NCBI RefSeq assembly: GCF_000477435.1
Contig: NC_022576.1
Location: 2,232,001-2,296,000 of the forward strand
Source of the DNA: Candidatus Symbiobacter mobilis CR
GTDB lineage: Bacteria; Pseudomonadota; Gammaproteobacteria; Burkholderiales; Burkholderiaceae_C
Length of the DNA stretch: 64,000 bases
Direction: 5' to 3'
Every line of letters begins with the position of its first letter. Within the stretch, counting starts at the first letter, position 1. Below are positions 27,654 through 40,079 of this stretch, piece after piece. The position numbers and the translations under genes are program-made. The notes beneath the pieces are model-generated. The model had not been told where the DNA came from. It saw only the letters and a list, made by a program, of their open reading frames with translations, and did not search any database.

Positions 27654-28106
27654 TCATGAGGCATCCACCGCACCCAGGTGCGATTGCACCCAGGCGACGA
27701 TGTTTGCCGCGCTCATGGCGCCAGACTGGCGGGCCACTTCCCTCCCGCCGTGAAATAGCACGAGGGTGGGGATGCTGCGGATGCTGAAGCGGGCGCCCAG
27801 CGCACGGTGGGCCTCGGTATCGACCTTGGCCAGCCGGACCTGCGGTTCCAAACCTGCGGCAGCCTCTTCGAACCAGGGGGCCATTTGCCGACATGGGCCA
27901 CACCATGGCGCCCAAAAATCGACGAGAAGGGGAATCTGGTTGCGTACAAGATGCTTGTTGAAGCTGGATTCATCAAGGGCTGCAGGGTGGCCGCCAAACA
28001 AGGGTTGGTGGCAGCTTCCGCAGTCGGGGGAACGCTGTATGTCAGTCCGAGCCACGCGGTTCGTCGTGTGGCACGCAGGGCAAACGATATGCAGGGAATC
28101 GCTCAT
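27654..28106 (-). CDS. trxC: Thioredoxin 2 (zinc-binding thioredoxin)
   Basis: The 150-residue product has the TrxC layout: an N-terminal zinc finger with CPAC and CGSC, then a thioredoxin domain with active site WAPWCGPCRQM and the cis-proline RSIPTLVLFHGG. TrxC is a cytoplasmic disulfide reductase often linked to oxidative stress. It starts 12 bp after argJ ends, so the two are probably cotranscribed. Confidence 0.94.
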   Translation of the reverse strand: MSDSLHIVCPACHTTNRVARTDIQRSPDCGSCHQPLFGGHPAALDESSFNKHLVRNQIPLLVDFWAPWCGPCRQMAPWFEEAAAGLEPQVRLAKVDTEAHRALGARFSIRSIPTLVLFHGGREVARQSGAMSAANIVAWVQSHLGAVDAS

Positions 28107-28118
28107 GGTGCAAAGCCC

Positions 28119-29348
28119 TCAGGAACGGTAGTCTGCGTTGATGGACACGTAGTCATGGCTGAGATCGGTGGTCCATACCGTCTCGGATGCACCACCACGG
28201 TGCAGATCCACCCGCACCGTAATCTCGGATTGTTTCATGACGCGCTGCCCATCCTGCTCCCGGTACGCGGGGTGGCGGCCGCCATGCTGTACGACGTGGA
28301 CATCGTCCAAATACACATCCACCGTGGCGGCATCAAGGTCTTCGATGCCGCCATTGCCCACCGCGCACAGAATCCGCCCCAGGTTGGGGTCGCTGGCAAA
28401 AAACGCCGTTTTGACGAGCGGCGAGCGTGCAATGGCCTGCGCCACTTGCTTGCACTCTGCGGCATTGCGCCCCCCATCGACCTGCACGGTGATGTATTTG
28501 GTAGCGCCTTCCCCATCGCGGACGATGGCCTGTGCAAGCCTTTGGGCGACGGGCAGCAGCAATCCCCACAGCGCCTGCCCTGCCGGGCTATGCAGCGAAT
28601 CGATGGGAGTGTGGTGGGCGCGGTGCGTGGCGATGAGCACGAAGGAATCGTTCGTCGAGGTATCGCCATCGACCGTGATGCGGTGGAACGAGGCATCGGC
28701 CAGTTCGCGCACCAGCGTGGGTAGTAGTGCCGGGGCGATGCAGGCGTCGGTGGCAAGAAAGCCAAGCATCGTCGCCATATTGGGGTGGATCATCCCCGCG
28801 CCTTTGCAAATACCCGTGGCATGTACGGCAGCGCCGTCGATCGTGGCGCTGGAGGAAAAAGCCTTGGGGACGGTGTCCGTTGTCATGATCGCTTGCGCGG
28901 CATCGAACCAATGGTCGGGTTGCGCGTCGGCAATTGCTGCATCCAAGCCAGCAACGACACGATCAACCGGTAGCGGTTCGAGGATGACCCCGGTTGAAAA
29001 CGGGAGCACTGCCTCGGCAGCGATACCTACCCGCTGCGCCAGCGCTTCGCAGGTGCGCAGGGCGTTGGCCAGCCCTGTCTCTCCCGTTCCGGCATTGGCC
29101 GTTCCGGTATTGACGAGCAAGGCACGCACCGCTGCGCTATGCGCCAGGTGTTGACGGCAAAGCTGTACCGGGGCGGCTGCGCAACGGTTGCGGGTGAATA
29201 CCCCAGCCACGCTGGCACAGGGGTCCAGCAGCATCACGGTCAGATCCTTGCGATCGGCCTTGCGGATACCCGCTGCGGTAGTTCCCAGGCGCACGCCGGG
29301 AATGGGATGCAGGGTTGCGGGGTCGGGTGGGGGCAGGTGTACGGGCAT
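28119..29348 (-). CDS. argJ: Bifunctional ornithine acetyltransferase / N-acetylglutamate synthase
   Basis: ArgJ recycles the acetyl group in arginine synthesis by moving it from N-acetylornithine to glutamate. The 409-residue product starts [20 protein letters not shown] and contains the self-cleavage site [16 protein letters not shown], where Thr becomes the N-terminal nucleophile of the beta chain. Also present are [18 protein letters not shown] and [10 protein letters not shown]. The open frame extends nine codons upstream, but ATG 29348 matches the family start. Followed by trxC. Confidence 0.95.
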   Translation of the reverse strand: MPVHLPPPDPATLHPIPGVRLGTTAAGIRKADRKDLTVMLLDPCASVAGVFTRNRCAAAPVQLCRQHLAHSAAVRALLVNTGTANAGTGETGLANALRTCEALAQRVGIAAEAVLPFSTGVILEPLPVDRVVAGLDAAIADAQPDHWFDAAQAIMTTDTVPKAFSSSATIDGAAVHATGICKGAGMIHPNMATMLGFLATDACIAPALLPTLVRELADASFHRITVDGDTSTNDSFVLIATHRAHHTPIDSLHSPAGQALWGLLLPVAQRLAQAIVRDGEGATKYITVQVDGGRNAAECKQVAQAIARSPLVKTAFFASDPNLGRILCAVGNGGIEDLDAATVDVYLDDVHVVQHGGRHPAYREQDGQRVMKQSEITVRVDLHRGGASETVWTTDLSHDYVSINADYRS

Positions 29349-29471
29349 GGGGTGCGCAGGGGAGAGGCCGAACAACGTATCGAAGCGTATAGGGCGTCGA
29401 TGACAGTTTGGTGGGGCGTGTTGTGGAGCTTGGTGCGGGCAGTGATCAGGCCACTGGCGCGGCTATGGCGG

Positions 29472-32216
29472 CTACTTCAGCTTGCCGTGGCAGCGTTTGT
29501 ATTTTTTGCCGCTGCCGCAGGGGCACAGCTCGTTGCGGCCGATGCGGCGGGTGGCCGGGGCAACGGTGCTTTCGTCGAGGCTGGTTTCTACCTCGCCGGT
29601 TTCAGTAGGGGCAATGTAGGTGACGTTGCTGATCTGCTCGGCGCGGCTTTCCATTTCCGCAGCGGCTTGCGCGGCTTCTTCGTCCGAGCGGATGCGCACC
29701 GTCATCAGGATGCGTGTGACTTCGTTGCGAATCGTGTCGAGCATTTGGCCGAATAGCTCGAACGCCTCGCGCTTGTATTCCTGCTTGGGTTGCTTCTGCG
29801 CGTACCCACGCAGGTGAATGCCTTGGCGCAGGTAGTCGAGCGAGCTGAGGTGTTCGCGCCAGTTGGCGTCGATGCTTTGGAGCAGCACCATCCGCTCGAA
29901 AGACGTGAAATGCTCGCGGCCAATAGTCGTTACCTTGTCCTCGTACTGCGCGTGGGCCTTTGTGCAGACGGTGATGACGACTTCCTCGTCGGTGATCGAC
30001 GCAGCCTCCTGCACATGTTGTTGCAGGGCGAGGTCCATCTGCCAGGATTCGCGCAGCACTTGTTCCAGCCCCGCCAAATCCCATTGCTCTTCGACCGACT
30101 CGGGCGGGACGAACTGGCGGACGAGGTCGCGAAAACACCCTTCGCGCAAGGCGCGTACCTGGGGGGCCAAGTCTGTGGCGTCGATGATCTCGTTGCGCTG
30201 CTGGTAGATGACCTTGCGCTGGTCGTTGGCAACGTCGTCGTATTCCAGCAGTTGTTTGCGGATGTCGAAATTCCGCGCCTCGACCTTGCGCTGTGCGCTT
30301 TCGATGCTGCGCGTCACCATCCCGGCTTCGATGGCCTCGCCCTCGGGCATCTTCAGCCGTTCCATGATTGCCTTGACACGGTCGCCGGCAAAGATGCGCA
30401 GCAGGGTGTCATCCAAGCTCAGGTAGAAGCGCGAGGAACCGGGGTCGCCCTGGCGGGCACAGCGTCCGCGCAACTGGTTGTCGATGCGGCGGGATTCGTG
30501 CCGTTCGGTCGCGATGATCCGCAGCCCGCCCAGCGCAGTCACTTGCTCGTGATCCTTAAGCCAGCGTGTACGGACGATCTCGGCACGCTGATGCTTTTGC
30601 TCGGCGTCGAGCGCCTCGTCTTCCTCAATCGCTTCGAGGATCTTGGCGACGTTGCCACCCAGCACGATGTCCGTCCCCCGCCCGGCCATGTTGGTCGCGA
30701 TGGTGATCATCTTGGGGCGGCCCGCCTGCGCGATGATTTCCGCCTCCTTGGCGTGTTGCTTGGCGTTGAGCACCTGGTGGGGGAGCTTTTCCTTGGTCAG
30801 CAGCGCAGAGAGGATTTCGGAGTTCTCGATCGACGTCGTCCCCACCAGCACGGGCTGGCCGCGTTCGTAGCAACTGTGGATGTCTTCGATGGCCGCCTTG
30901 TACTTTTCCTGCGTGGTTTTGTAGACGCGGTCGAGCTGATCGACGCGGCAGCAAGGACGGTTGGGGGGGATGATGACTGTTTCCAGCCCGTAGATTTCCG
31001 AGAACTCGTAGGCCTCGGTATCCGCAGTCCCGGTCATTCCCGCAAGCTTGGAGTAGAGCCGGAAGTAGTTCTGGAAGGTGATCGAGGCCATCGTCTGGTT
31101 CTCGGGCTGGATCGAGACGCCCTCTTTCGCTTCGACGGCCTGATGCAACCCGTCGCTCCAGCGTCGGCCCGGCATCAGCCTGCCGGTGAATTCGTCGACG
31201 ATGATGACTTCGCCGTTCTGCACGACGTAGTGCTGGTCGCGGTGGTACAGGTGCGCTGCACGCAGCGCCGCGTACAGGTGGTGTACCAGCGAGATGTTCG
31301 CGGGGTCATACAGGCTCGCCCCCTCGGGGAGCAGCCCGATTTCGGCGAGGACGCGCTCGGCCTTTTCGTGGCCCTGCTCGGTCAGAAAAACCTGGTGGTT
31401 CTTTTCATCGACGGTGAAATCCCCAGGCTTGGTGATGCCCTCGCCAGTAATGGGGTCGGCCTCTCCCTCCTGCCGTTCGAGCTGGGGAACGACGCGGTGG
31501 ATCGTGACGTACACGCCGGTGTGGTCTTCGGCCTGCCCGCTGATGATGAGCGGGGTACGCGCTTCGTCGATCAGGATCGAATCCACCTCGTCGACGATGG
31601 CGTACTGCAACCTGCGTTGCACCCGGTCTGCGGCTTCGTAGACCATGTTGTCGCGCAGGTAATCGAAGCCGTATTCGTTGTTGGTGCCGTACGTGATGTC
31701 GCACTGGTATGCAACCTGTTTGTCCTCGCGCGGCATCTGCGGCAAATTGACCCCCACCGTCAGCCCTAAAAAGCCGTAGAGCTTGCCCATCCACTGCGCA
31801 TCGCGCTGGGCCAGGTAGTCGTTGACTGTGACGACATGCACGCCCTTGCCGAGCAGGGCGTTGAGGTAGACGGCCAGCGTCGCGGTCAGCGTCTTGCCTT
31901 CGCCGGTGCCCATTTCGGCGATCTTGCCGTTGTGCAGCGCCATGGCGCCGAGCAACTGGACATCGAAGTGGCGCATCTTCATGACACGCTTGGAGGCTTC
32001 GCGAACGACGGCGAAGGCTTCCGGCAATAGTGCGTCCAGGCTTTCCCCCTGCGCCAGCCGCGCGCGAAACTCCGGCGTTTTGGCTTGCAGGGCTTCGTCC
32101 GTCAGGGCTTCCAGCCCCGGTTCGAGCGCATTGATGCGGGTGACGACGGTGCGGTATTTCTTGAGCAGGCGGTCGTTGCGACTTCCGAAAATCTTGGTCA
32201 GCAGGCGGATGGGCAT
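29472..32216 (-). CDS. secA: Preprotein translocase ATPase SecA
   Basis: SecA drives export of unfolded preproteins through SecYEG. The 914-residue product has Walker [29 protein letters not shown], the helicase motifs [15 protein letters not shown] and [20 protein letters not shown], and the C-terminal zinc-binding tail [20 protein letters not shown] that contacts SecB and lipid. Length and order of domains are normal. ATG 32216 ([20 protein letters not shown]) matches the family N-terminus; the longer frame is not needed. The M23 peptidase lies upstream on the same strand, a common betaproteobacterial arrangement. Confidence 0.98.
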   Translation of the reverse strand: MPIRLLTKIFGSRNDRLLKKYRTVVTRINALEPGLEALTDEALQAKTPEFRARLAQGESLDALLPEAFAVVREASKRVMKMRHFDVQLLGAMALHNGKIAEMGTGEGKTLTATLAVYLNALLGKGVHVVTVNDYLAQRDAQWMGKLYGFLGLTVGVNLPQMPREDKQVAYQCDITYGTNNEYGFDYLRDNMVYEAADRVQRRLQYAIVDEVDSILIDEARTPLIISGQAEDHTGVYVTIHRVVPQLERQEGEADPITGEGITKPGDFTVDEKNHQVFLTEQGHEKAERVLAEIGLLPEGASLYDPANISLVHHLYAALRAAHLYHRDQHYVVQNGEVIIVDEFTGRLMPGRRWSDGLHQAVEAKEGVSIQPENQTMASITFQNYFRLYSKLAGMTGTADTEAYEFSEIYGLETVIIPPNRPCCRVDQLDRVYKTTQEKYKAAIEDIHSCYERGQPVLVGTTSIENSEILSALLTKEKLPHQVLNAKQHAKEAEIIAQAGRPKMITIATNMAGRGTDIVLGGNVAKILEAIEEDEALDAEQKHQRAEIVRTRWLKDHEQVTALGGLRIIATERHESRRIDNQLRGRCARQGDPGSSRFYLSLDDTLLRIFAGDRVKAIMERLKMPEGEAIEAGMVTRSIESAQRKVEARNFDIRKQLLEYDDVANDQRKVIYQQRNEIIDATDLAPQVRALREGCFRDLVRQFVPPESVEEQWDLAGLEQVLRESWQMDLALQQHVQEAASITDEEVVITVCTKAHAQYEDKVTTIGREHFTSFERMVLLQSIDANWREHLSSLDYLRQGIHLRGYAQKQPKQEYKREAFELFGQMLDTIRNEVTRILMTVRIRSDEEAAQAAAEMESRAEQISNVTYIAPTETGEVETSLDESTVAPATRRIGRNELCPCGSGKKYKRCHGKLK

Positions 32217-32390
32217 GGAAGCGGAGCGCACAGAAAACCCCGCATGGGGGCGGCCTGCGACGCGAAAAAAGTGAAGGAATGGAGGAGGAAAGCGCGGAAT
32301 AAGCGGCAAAGCAGGTGGCTTGCCACCGCGTACATGCGTGCGCTACAGCACGCTACAGCGCGCTACAGCCGCAAAATTTTATCTGGGGGC

Positions 32391-33311
32391 TTACTTTGGC
32401 GCGCCGATGGAAGCCACAGCAGTTTGCAGCGCCGCGCCGCCTTGCGCCAGAAAGCGCTCTGGGTCCTGCGCGGCACCGTCCACCAGCACCTCGAAGTGCA
32501 AATGCGGCCCGGTGGAACGGCCCGTGTTACCGACTGCGGCAATCTTCTGCCCGCGCCGCACCAAGTCGCCCTGCTGCACGAAAACTGCCGAAGCATGGGC
32601 ATACCGGGTGTGGATGCCTTCGCCATGGTCAATATCGACCATGTGACCGTATTCGGGGTGGTGGGCACGCGCCACGATCACGCCGCCCGCTGCGGCGAAG
32701 ATGGGGTCGCCCACGGCGCCACGAAAGTCCATCCCCTGGTGCATGGCGCTGCGCCCGGTAAAGGGGTCGATGCGCCAGCCAAACGGCGAGCTGACCACGG
32801 CCTGTTCCACCGGATGCTGCGTTGGCAGGGGGATGTGCTGCATCACATTCCACTGCCCGTCGATGTCGGCGAGCTTTTGGGTGCCGGTGTCAGCCCGTTC
32901 CCGCAGCGAATCAAGCAGGGAATGCATCGATGCAACCGACAGCGCAGGCCCGGGAACCCAGATACCGCCCACCCCCAGCCTGTCCTGCAACGCGGGCAGC
33001 CCGGCCTGGCTTTCCAAGCGCTGGCCCAGCGATTCCATCTGTAGCACCCGCACTTGCAGCGTGCCTACCTCCCGCGCAAGCACATCAACCTGTTCTTGCA
33101 ACACCCGTTGCCAGTCTTCCCCCACAAGCTGATGCACCAGTGCGCCGACTGCCGTCTCCGGGTAGAGCACCCCCAGGCGCAGCACTGCGTGATACATCCC
33201 CGCTCCCAGCGTGGCGCATAGCAATGCCACAATGACCGCCCACCCCAGCACCTGCGTCGGCCCCAGGTAGCGCACGCGGCCAGCCGCGTCATTCACGATC
33301 ATCCACTGCAT
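32391..33311 (-). CDS. Membrane-anchored M23 (LytM) peptidase
   Basis: The 306-residue product has one transmembrane helix (VLGWAVIVALLCATLGAGMY), a coiled-coil segment (about residues 75-120) and a C-terminal LytM domain with the zinc ligands in HQGMDFRG and HLHFEV. M23 peptidases cut peptidoglycan cross-bridges or activate amidases during division. The active-site set appears complete. The start ATG 33311 gives a cytoplasmic tail of about 20 residues before the helix. It sits 17 bp from the divergent DciA-like gene. The gap to secA contains three GCTACAGC repeats (32341-32371). Confidence 0.9.
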   Translation of the reverse strand: MQWMIVNDAAGRVRYLGPTQVLGWAVIVALLCATLGAGMYHAVLRLGVLYPETAVGALVHQLVGEDWQRVLQEQVDVLAREVGTLQVRVLQMESLGQRLESQAGLPALQDRLGVGGIWVPGPALSVASMHSLLDSLRERADTGTQKLADIDGQWNVMQHIPLPTQHPVEQAVVSSPFGWRIDPFTGRSAMHQGMDFRGAVGDPIFAAAGGVIVARAHHPEYGHMVDIDHGEGIHTRYAHASAVFVQQGDLVRRGQKIAAVGNTGRSTGPHLHFEVLVDGAAQDPERFLAQGGAALQTAVASIGAPK

Positions 33312-33328
33312 CGTTTGTCCTTTCAACC

Positions 33329-33631
33329 ATGCATTCTGCACGAACCGTTCTCGAAGCCGGGCAGGATCACCCCGGGCTGGCAGCACTGTTGGAACGCGCC
33401 AGAGGTTCCGCAGCAAGGCTGAACGCCGTGCGGGACGTGATTCCCGAAGCATTGCGCCCCGCAGTGGAGGCAGGCCCCCTCGATGCCACAACCTGGTGCC
33501 TGCTGCTCGATAACGGCAGCACCGCAGCCAAACTGCGCCAGCTTTTGCCCGCCATGCACGAACGGCTCGAAGCCGTGGGGATGGGGGTCGAAGCGATCCG
33601 GCTCAAGGTGCGGCGTGGTGGGCGGGGGTAG
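33329..33631 (+). CDS. DUF721/DciA-like protein
   Basis: A 100-residue protein with the DUF721 pattern: helices around LAALLERARGSAARLNAVRDVIPEALRPAV, then the core TWCLLLDNGSTAAKLRQLLPAMHERL. DUF721 includes DciA, the replicative helicase loader factor of bacteria lacking DnaC. Betaproteobacteria commonly carry such a gene divergent from the M23 peptidase and secA. The start is ATG 33329. The assignment is to the family; the replicative role is inferred. Confidence 0.7.
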   Translation: MHSARTVLEAGQDHPGLAALLERARGSAARLNAVRDVIPEALRPAVEAGPLDATTWCLLLDNGSTAAKLRQLLPAMHERLEAVGMGVEAIRLKVRRGGRG

Positions 33632-33699
33632 GGCCATGGGCGGGCTGGAAGCTCGCCCCTACATGGTGCGGTGCGATAGTGTGTCGGCCGACCAGACCA

Positions 33700-34101
33700 T
33701 TACGCCCAGTTCTCTACTGTCAACCCTGGCACCCGCTCGAATTCACGAACATTGTGGGTGACCAGCACGGCGTTTTCGGCCAATGCATGGGCAGCAATGA
33801 GCATGTCCATATTGCCGATAGGTTGTCCCCGTCGTTCCAAGGTGGCGCGCAAGCGAGCGTAGTGGTCCGCAGCATGCGATGTCCAGGCCAAAACATCCAG
33901 TCGACTGGTGAAGTTGTCGATTTCCGCAAAATACAAAGTCGAGCGAGTGGGGTGGCGGGCTGCGCCGTAACGCAATTCGGCAAGCACGACGGCAGAAATG
34001 GCAAGGTACTCCGGGCCGATGCTTTCGAATCGGCGCTGTACCGTCACTGGCAGCGTACGCATCACATAGCTGCAGATATTGGTGTCAAGCATCCAAATCA
34101 T
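33700..34101 (-). CDS. vapC: VapC-type PIN-domain ribonuclease toxin
   Basis: The 133-residue product begins MIWMLDTNICSYVM, with the first catalytic Asp, and has the conserved Glu in VVLAELRYGA, the third acidic residue in NMDMLIAAHA and the final TLVTHN-like region (AVLVTHNVREFERVPGL). VapC toxins cut tRNA or other RNA and are blocked by the cognate VapB. Its ATG lies 17 bp inside the end of vapB, showing tight translational coupling. The N-terminal extension of the open frame is vapB sequence in another frame. Confidence 0.92.
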   Translation of the reverse strand: MIWMLDTNICSYVMRTLPVTVQRRFESIGPEYLAISAVVLAELRYGAARHPTRSTLYFAEIDNFTSRLDVLAWTSHAADHYARLRATLERRGQPIGNMDMLIAAHALAENAVLVTHNVREFERVPGLTVENWA

Positions 34102-34336
34102 GGGGCCATTGCCGATCCTGAGGCGGTTCGTCTTGCCGATCCAGCAGGAAATCCGTCGGCATTGCTGGCGTGCGTGCAAAAAAATCGTCCCAAGTCTTGG
34201 GTTTGGGTTTGGGTTTGAGGATGACGGCATTCCCCTGTTTTTCGATGTACACCTCTTGGCCCTCGAACCGGAATTCCTCGGGCAGGCGCACGGCTTGACT
34301 ACGTCCGTTACGGAATAGTTTGGCGGTTTGTTGCAT
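34085..34336 (-). CDS. vapB: VapB-type AbrB-fold antitoxin
   Basis: An 83-residue protein with the AbrB/MazE DNA-binding start MQQTAKLFRNGRSQAVRLPEEF and a C-terminal toxin-binding tail (DFFARTPAMPTDFLLDRQDE), typical of VapB antitoxins that neutralise VapC and repress the operon. Residues KPKPKPK in the middle are coded by a small run of TTGGGT-type repeats (34196-34215 on the plus strand), a possible slippage site. A second in-frame ATG lies three codons upstream; the inner one fits the family. Confidence 0.9.
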   Translation of the reverse strand: MQQTAKLFRNGRSQAVRLPEEFRFEGQEVYIEKQGNAVILKPKPKPKTWDDFFARTPAMPTDFLLDRQDEPPQDRQWPHDLDA

Positions 34337-34384
34337 GGGGTACATCCAGCGGGTGCATCGGGCGGTGGCGGAAAAATGTACACC

Positions 34385-35515
34385 TCAACTAAAAAAGCTC
34401 TTGAGCCGATCCGTCCAGCTATCCCCGTTGGGCGAGTGCTTACCACCGCCGCGTTTGAGTGACTCGTCTAGCTCGCGTAGCAGCTTGCGCTGATGCTCGG
34501 TGAGCTTGACGGGGGTTTCGACGAGGATGTGGCAATACAAATCGCCGGGGTAGCTGGACCGCACCCCCTTGATGCCCTTGCCGCGCAGCCGGAATTGCTT
34601 GCCGGTCTGCGTACCTTCGGGGATGTCGATCACGGCTTTGCCCGCAAGCGTGGGCACGTCGATCTCGCCGCCCAAGGTGGCGGTGATGATGCTGATCGGC
34701 ACCGAGCAGTGCAGATCGTCCCCATCGCGCTCAAAGATGTCGTGCTTCTTCAGGCGAATCTCGATGTACAGATCCCCCGGCGGGCCGCCATTGACGCCCG
34801 GCTCCCCATTGCCCGCGCTGCGAATGCGCATTCCGCCGTCGATCCCCGCCGGAATCTTGACTTCGAGCGTCTTCTGCTTTTTGATCCGGCCCTGGCCGTG
34901 GCAACCCACGCAAGGCTCGGCGATGAGGCGGCCCGAACCACGGCACGTGGGGCACGTCTGCTGCACGCTGAAAAAGCCCTGACGCATTTGCACCGTCCCC
35001 GCGCCGCCACAGGTTGCGCAAGGCTTGACCTGCGTTCCCGGCTTGGCCCCGGAGCCGTGGCACAGCTCGCAAGTCTCCCAACTTGGGATGCGAATCTGCG
35101 CATCCTTGCCCCGCGCGGCTTCTTCCAGCGTGATTTCCATGGCATAGCTCAAATCGCTGCCACGGTACATCTGGCGCCCCCCGGCGCGGGAACGAGACTG
35201 GCCGAACATCTCGCCAAAGATGTCGCCAAAAGCCTCGGCGAACCCACCGTAGGCATCGGCCCCGCCAGGCCCGCGCATGTTCGGATCCACCCCGGCAAAG
35301 CCATGCTGATCGTAGGCGGCGCGCTTCTGCGCGTCCGACAGCATCTCGTAGGCTTCCTTGGTTTCCTTGAACTTCTCTTCGGCGGTTTTGGCAGCTTCAC
35401 CCTGGTTGCGATCCGGGTGGAACTTCATCGCCAGCTTGCGATAAGCCTTTTTGATTTCCTCGTCCGAAGCGTTCTTGGGAACCCCCAGAACCTCGTAATA
35501 GTCTCTCTTTGCCAT
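34385..35515 (-). CDS. dnaJ: Chaperone DnaJ
   Basis: DnaJ delivers clients to DnaK and stimulates its ATPase. The 376-residue product has a J domain with HPD (KFHPDRN), a Gly/Phe-rich region ([20 protein letters not shown]), and four zinc-finger repeats [24 protein letters not shown] and CVGCHGQG, then the substrate-binding C-terminal domains. Start and length are normal. It follows dnaK by 107 bp on the same strand. Confidence 0.98.
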   Translation of the reverse strand: MAKRDYYEVLGVPKNASDEEIKKAYRKLAMKFHPDRNQGEAAKTAEEKFKETKEAYEMLSDAQKRAAYDQHGFAGVDPNMRGPGGADAYGGFAEAFGDIFGEMFGQSRSRAGGRQMYRGSDLSYAMEITLEEAARGKDAQIRIPSWETCELCHGSGAKPGTQVKPCATCGGAGTVQMRQGFFSVQQTCPTCRGSGRLIAEPCVGCHGQGRIKKQKTLEVKIPAGIDGGMRIRSAGNGEPGVNGGPPGDLYIEIRLKKHDIFERDGDDLHCSVPISIITATLGGEIDVPTLAGKAVIDIPEGTQTGKQFRLRGKGIKGVRSSYPGDLYCHILVETPVKLTEHQRKLLRELDESLKRGGGKHSPNGDSWTDRLKSFFS

Positions 35516-35622
35516 GGTTTCACTGTGCCTGGTTATTCACCAGAATGTGTTTCGAGGTGGGCACCCGAACAAGGGAACCCGTTTGGGATTTCGTCCCACC
35601 CCACCTGTGCAGATACACCGCA

Positions 35623-37566
<1,944 letters not shown>

Positions 37567-37633
37567 GATGTTTTTTTTCCTAGGTTGAGTGGGCAACAGG
37601 CCCAGCGAAAGAGTGAATGGTCGATAACTACCC

Positions 37634-37661
37634 AATTGCGGGCGCCATGCCGAAATTCAAG
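37634..37661 (-). promoter_or_regulatory. Sigma-32-like heat-shock promoter for dnaK
   Basis: On the minus strand CTTGAAT (37661-37655) is followed after 12 bases by CCCGCAATT (37642-37634), resembling the heat-shock consensus CTTGAAA and CCCCATNT. It would allow dnaK-dnaJ to be transcribed separately from grpE. The spacing is slightly short and no experiment supports it here. Confidence 0.5.
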
Positions 37662-37672
37662 CCGGTGTACCA

Positions 37673-37695
37673 CCCCTCTCCCACCGGGAGAGGGG
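37673..37695. repeat. REP-like GC-rich hairpin between grpE and dnaK
   Basis: CCCCTCTCCC and GGGAGAGGGG form a perfect 10-bp stem with a 3-base loop. They are followed by purine-rich gtgaggga repeats up to 37736. Sequences of this form are common extragenic repeats in proteobacteria. Here it may also slow or end transcription between grpE and dnaK. Confidence 0.6.
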
Positions 37696-37746
37696 CAGGG
37701 GGTGAGGGAAAAGGGTGAGGGAAAGGTGTGAGGGAAGACAAAACAG

Positions 37747-38373
37747 TCACTTGGCCGCGCTGACCGTCACCAAGGCAGGCCGCAACACCCGGTCTGCAAT
37801 CAAAAACCCCTTCTGCAACACCGTCACGATCGTATTGGCCTCTTGCTCAGATGCCACCACGCTGATCGCCTGGTGCAAGTGGGGGTCGAACTTGGCTTGC
37901 GTGGGCGGATCAATGGCAACGACCTTGTTGCGCTCCAGCGCGCTCAACAACTGGCGCATCGTTGCATCCACCCCTTCGCGAATCTGCTCCAGACTGCCAT
38001 CCTTCACCCCCAAGGCCGCATCCAGGCTGTCGAATACAGGCAGCAGGCTTTCTGCAAAGCTATCAATCGCAAACTTGCGCACCTTGCTGATTTCCTCCTC
38101 GGCGCGACGGCGGGCGTTGTCCGCCTCAGCTTTGGCACGCAGAAACTGGTCTGCCAGTTCGGCGCTTTTGGTGCGTAGCTCGGCAAGGTCGGCCTGTGCC
38201 TTGGCCAGTGCGTCGGCAGCGAATGCGCCGACAGCGCCAACCGGGGCGGAAGTAGCGGTAGCAGCAGTGCTGCTGGCTGGGGCTGCATCGGCCAGCCCGC
38301 CATGGGCGGCAGGGTCTTCCGCCGCAGCGGCGTACACAGCGCCAGGAGTATGGGAAAACGTGGAATCGGTCAT
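37747..38373 (-). CDS. grpE: Nucleotide exchange factor GrpE
   Basis: GrpE releases ADP from DnaK. The 208-residue product has a variable Ala-rich N-terminus, a long helical coiled coil ([34 protein letters not shown]) and the conserved four-helix and beta region with [12 protein letters not shown] and [21 protein letters not shown] 38373 ([11 protein letters not shown]) is preferred; the longer frame runs through the promoter. It is the first gene of grpE-dnaK-dnaJ. hrcA is not present next to it. Confidence 0.95.
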   Translation of the reverse strand: MTDSTFSHTPGAVYAAAAEDPAAHGGLADAAPASSTAATATSAPVGAVGAFAADALAKAQADLAELRTKSAELADQFLRAKAEADNARRRAEEEISKVRKFAIDSFAESLLPVFDSLDAALGVKDGSLEQIREGVDATMRQLLSALERNKVVAIDPPTQAKFDPHLHQAISVVASEQEANTIVTVLQKGFLIADRVLRPALVTVSAAK

Positions 38374-38406
38374 GCCTGTTCGGGTTATGTTGAGAAAACG
38401 AACGTC

Positions 38407-38437
38407 ATACGTGGCGCCGTGGCGCGGAAATTTCAAG
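38407..38437 (-). promoter_or_regulatory. Sigma-32-like heat-shock promoter for grpE
   Basis: On the minus strand CTTGAAA (38437-38431) exactly matches the heat-shock -35 element. It is followed after 14 bases by CGCCACGTAT (38416-38407), close to the -10 CCCCATNTA. Transcription would start about 25 bases before the grpE ATG. With no hrcA nearby or CIRCE repeat seen, sigma-32 control is the likely mode. Confidence 0.65.
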
Positions 38438-38501
38438 TGCGCTTTCCAGTACACGCAGCCGACAGTGCCAGAATAGCCCCTTGCACACACCGCATTCGCC
38501 C

Positions 38502-40079
38502 ATGACTGCCCCCGTGCCCGCACGCCGCAAGCTCCCCATCGGTATCCAGAACTTCCGCCAGATGCGGGAGGAAGGCTACTACTACGTAGACAAAACTGGC
38601 TATGCGCTGGATTTGATCGAGCGCGGCAAATACTTCTTCCTCAGCCGCCCCAGGCGCTTCGGCAAAAGCCTGTTTCTGGACACGATCAAGGAACTGTACG
38701 AAGGCCATCGAGAGCTGTTTGTGGGGCTGGAGGCGGAGGAGCGGTGGGATTGGGGGCGGCAGTACCCCGTGGTCCGCCTTAGCTTCGGCGCTGGGGTATT
38801 GGGTTCGCAGGCGGATCTGGCCGAACACCTGCACTTGCAACTCACCCACCTGGAACGGCGTTTTGGGCTGACATCCACCTTTACCCATCCGCGCAGCCGG
38901 TTTATCGACTTGCTCGTCCAAATCCATGCCCTGCACCAACAGCGCGTCGTGGTACTGATCGACGAATACGACAAGCCGATCCTGGACAACCTCAGCAGCC
39001 AACGCACCGATGCCGCCCGCGAACTGCGCGATGCGCTGCGCGACATCTATTCCGTCATCAAAGACTGCGACGAACACCTCCAATTCGCCATGCTGACCGG
39101 AGTCAGCAAATTCAGCAAGGTCAATTTGTTTTCCGGGTTGAACAACCTGCAAGACATCACGCTGGATGCGCGGTACAGCGCACTATGCGGGTACACCGAC
39201 GACGACATCGACACAGTTTTTGCGCCCGAGCTGGAGGGCTTGGATCGGGAAGAAATCCGTCGCTGGTACAACGGCTACAACTGGCTGGGAACCAGCGTCT
39301 ACAACCCGTTCGATCTGCTGTTGTTATTTGAGACGCGGGAATTCCGGGCGTATTGGTTCGAGACGGGAACACCGACGTTTTTGATCGACTTGCTGCTGCA
39401 ACGCCACATATTCACTCCTAATCTGGGCCACCTCGTCGCTACGGAGACCTTGCTTTCCACCTTTGACGTAGACAACATCCCCATTGAAGCGCTGATGTTC
39501 CAGGCGGGGTATCTCACCATTGCTTCCACGTCACCGACCCCAGGCCGTTGGGAATGCACGCTGCAATACCCGAATAGGGAAGTGCGGATGGGAACCAACG
39601 AACTGCTATTGCATGCATTGCTGCACGGGCGCACCACCCCGCCAGCAGGAAACATGGTTCGCTTGCTGCAAGCCAATGATTTTGTTGGAATGCAAGCCGT
39701 GCTGACTGCGCTGTTTGAGAGCATCCCCTACGAATGGTTTACCAACAACCCCATAGCCAGATACGAAGGTTATTACGCCAGCGTTTTTTACAGCTACTTT
39801 GCCGCACTGGGGCTGGATGTACAGGCAGAACCAAGCAGCAACGCAGGCAGATTGGACATGGCGGTTCGCTGCAATGGGCTTGTGGTTCTTTTTGAATTCA
39901 AAGTCGTGGAATGGGAGCCGGAAGGGCGGGCATTGGCCCAGATCAAAGAAAAAGGATATGCAAAGCCGTATTTGGCGGAAGGGGTGGATGTGGTTTTGGT
40001 TGGGGTGGAGTTCAGCGCAGAACGAAGAAGCGTTGTGGGGTTTGAGGTGGAAAAAGTTACGTCAACGAGGAAACCATGA
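38502..40079 (+). CDS. AAA-ATPase-like / DUF1703 PD-(D/E)XK nuclease-fold protein, paralogue A
   Basis: The 525-residue product belongs to the family with an N-terminal AAA-ATPase-like domain and a C-terminal DUF1703 domain of PD-(D/E)XK nuclease fold. P-loop: [13 protein letters not shown]. Walker [14 protein letters not shown]-terminal nuclease-like core: [20 protein letters not shown], with D and EFK spaced as in PD-(D/E)XK. The cellular role of the family is not established; such genes are multi-copy in Bacteroidetes and Chlorobi genomes. ATG 38502 is chosen over the upstream TTG. It overlaps the next gene as ATGA. Paralogue B lies at 41287; see findings for the mosaic pattern. Confidence 0.85.
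   Translation: MTAPVPARRKLPIGIQNFRQMREEGYYYVDKTGYALDLIERGKYFFLSRPRRFGKSLFLDTIKELYEGHRELFVGLEAEERWDWGRQYPVVRLSFGAGVLGSQADLAEHLHLQLTHLERRFGLTSTFTHPRSRFIDLLVQIHALHQQRVVVLIDEYDKPILDNLSSQRTDAARELRDALRDIYSVIKDCDEHLQFAMLTGVSKFSKVNLFSGLNNLQDITLDARYSALCGYTDDDIDTVFAPELEGLDREEIRRWYNGYNWLGTSVYNPFDLLLLFETREFRAYWFETGTPTFLIDLLLQRHIFTPNLGHLVATETLLSTFDVDNIPIEALMFQAGYLTIASTSPTPGRWECTLQYPNREVRMGTNELLLHALLHGRTTPPAGNMVRLLQANDFVGMQAVLTALFESIPYEWFTNNPIARYEGYYASVFYSYFAALGLDVQAEPSSNAGRLDMAVRCNGLVVLFEFKVVEWEPEGRALAQIKEKGYAKPYLAEGVDVVLVGVEFSAERRSVVGFEVEKVTSTRKP

Noticed and set aside
29790..31769. 659-codon open frame on the plus strand opposite secA
   Set aside because: It is antisense to the whole secA core; GC-rich coding sequences with strong third-position bias give long open antisense frames. 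No homology to known proteins and no ribosome site.
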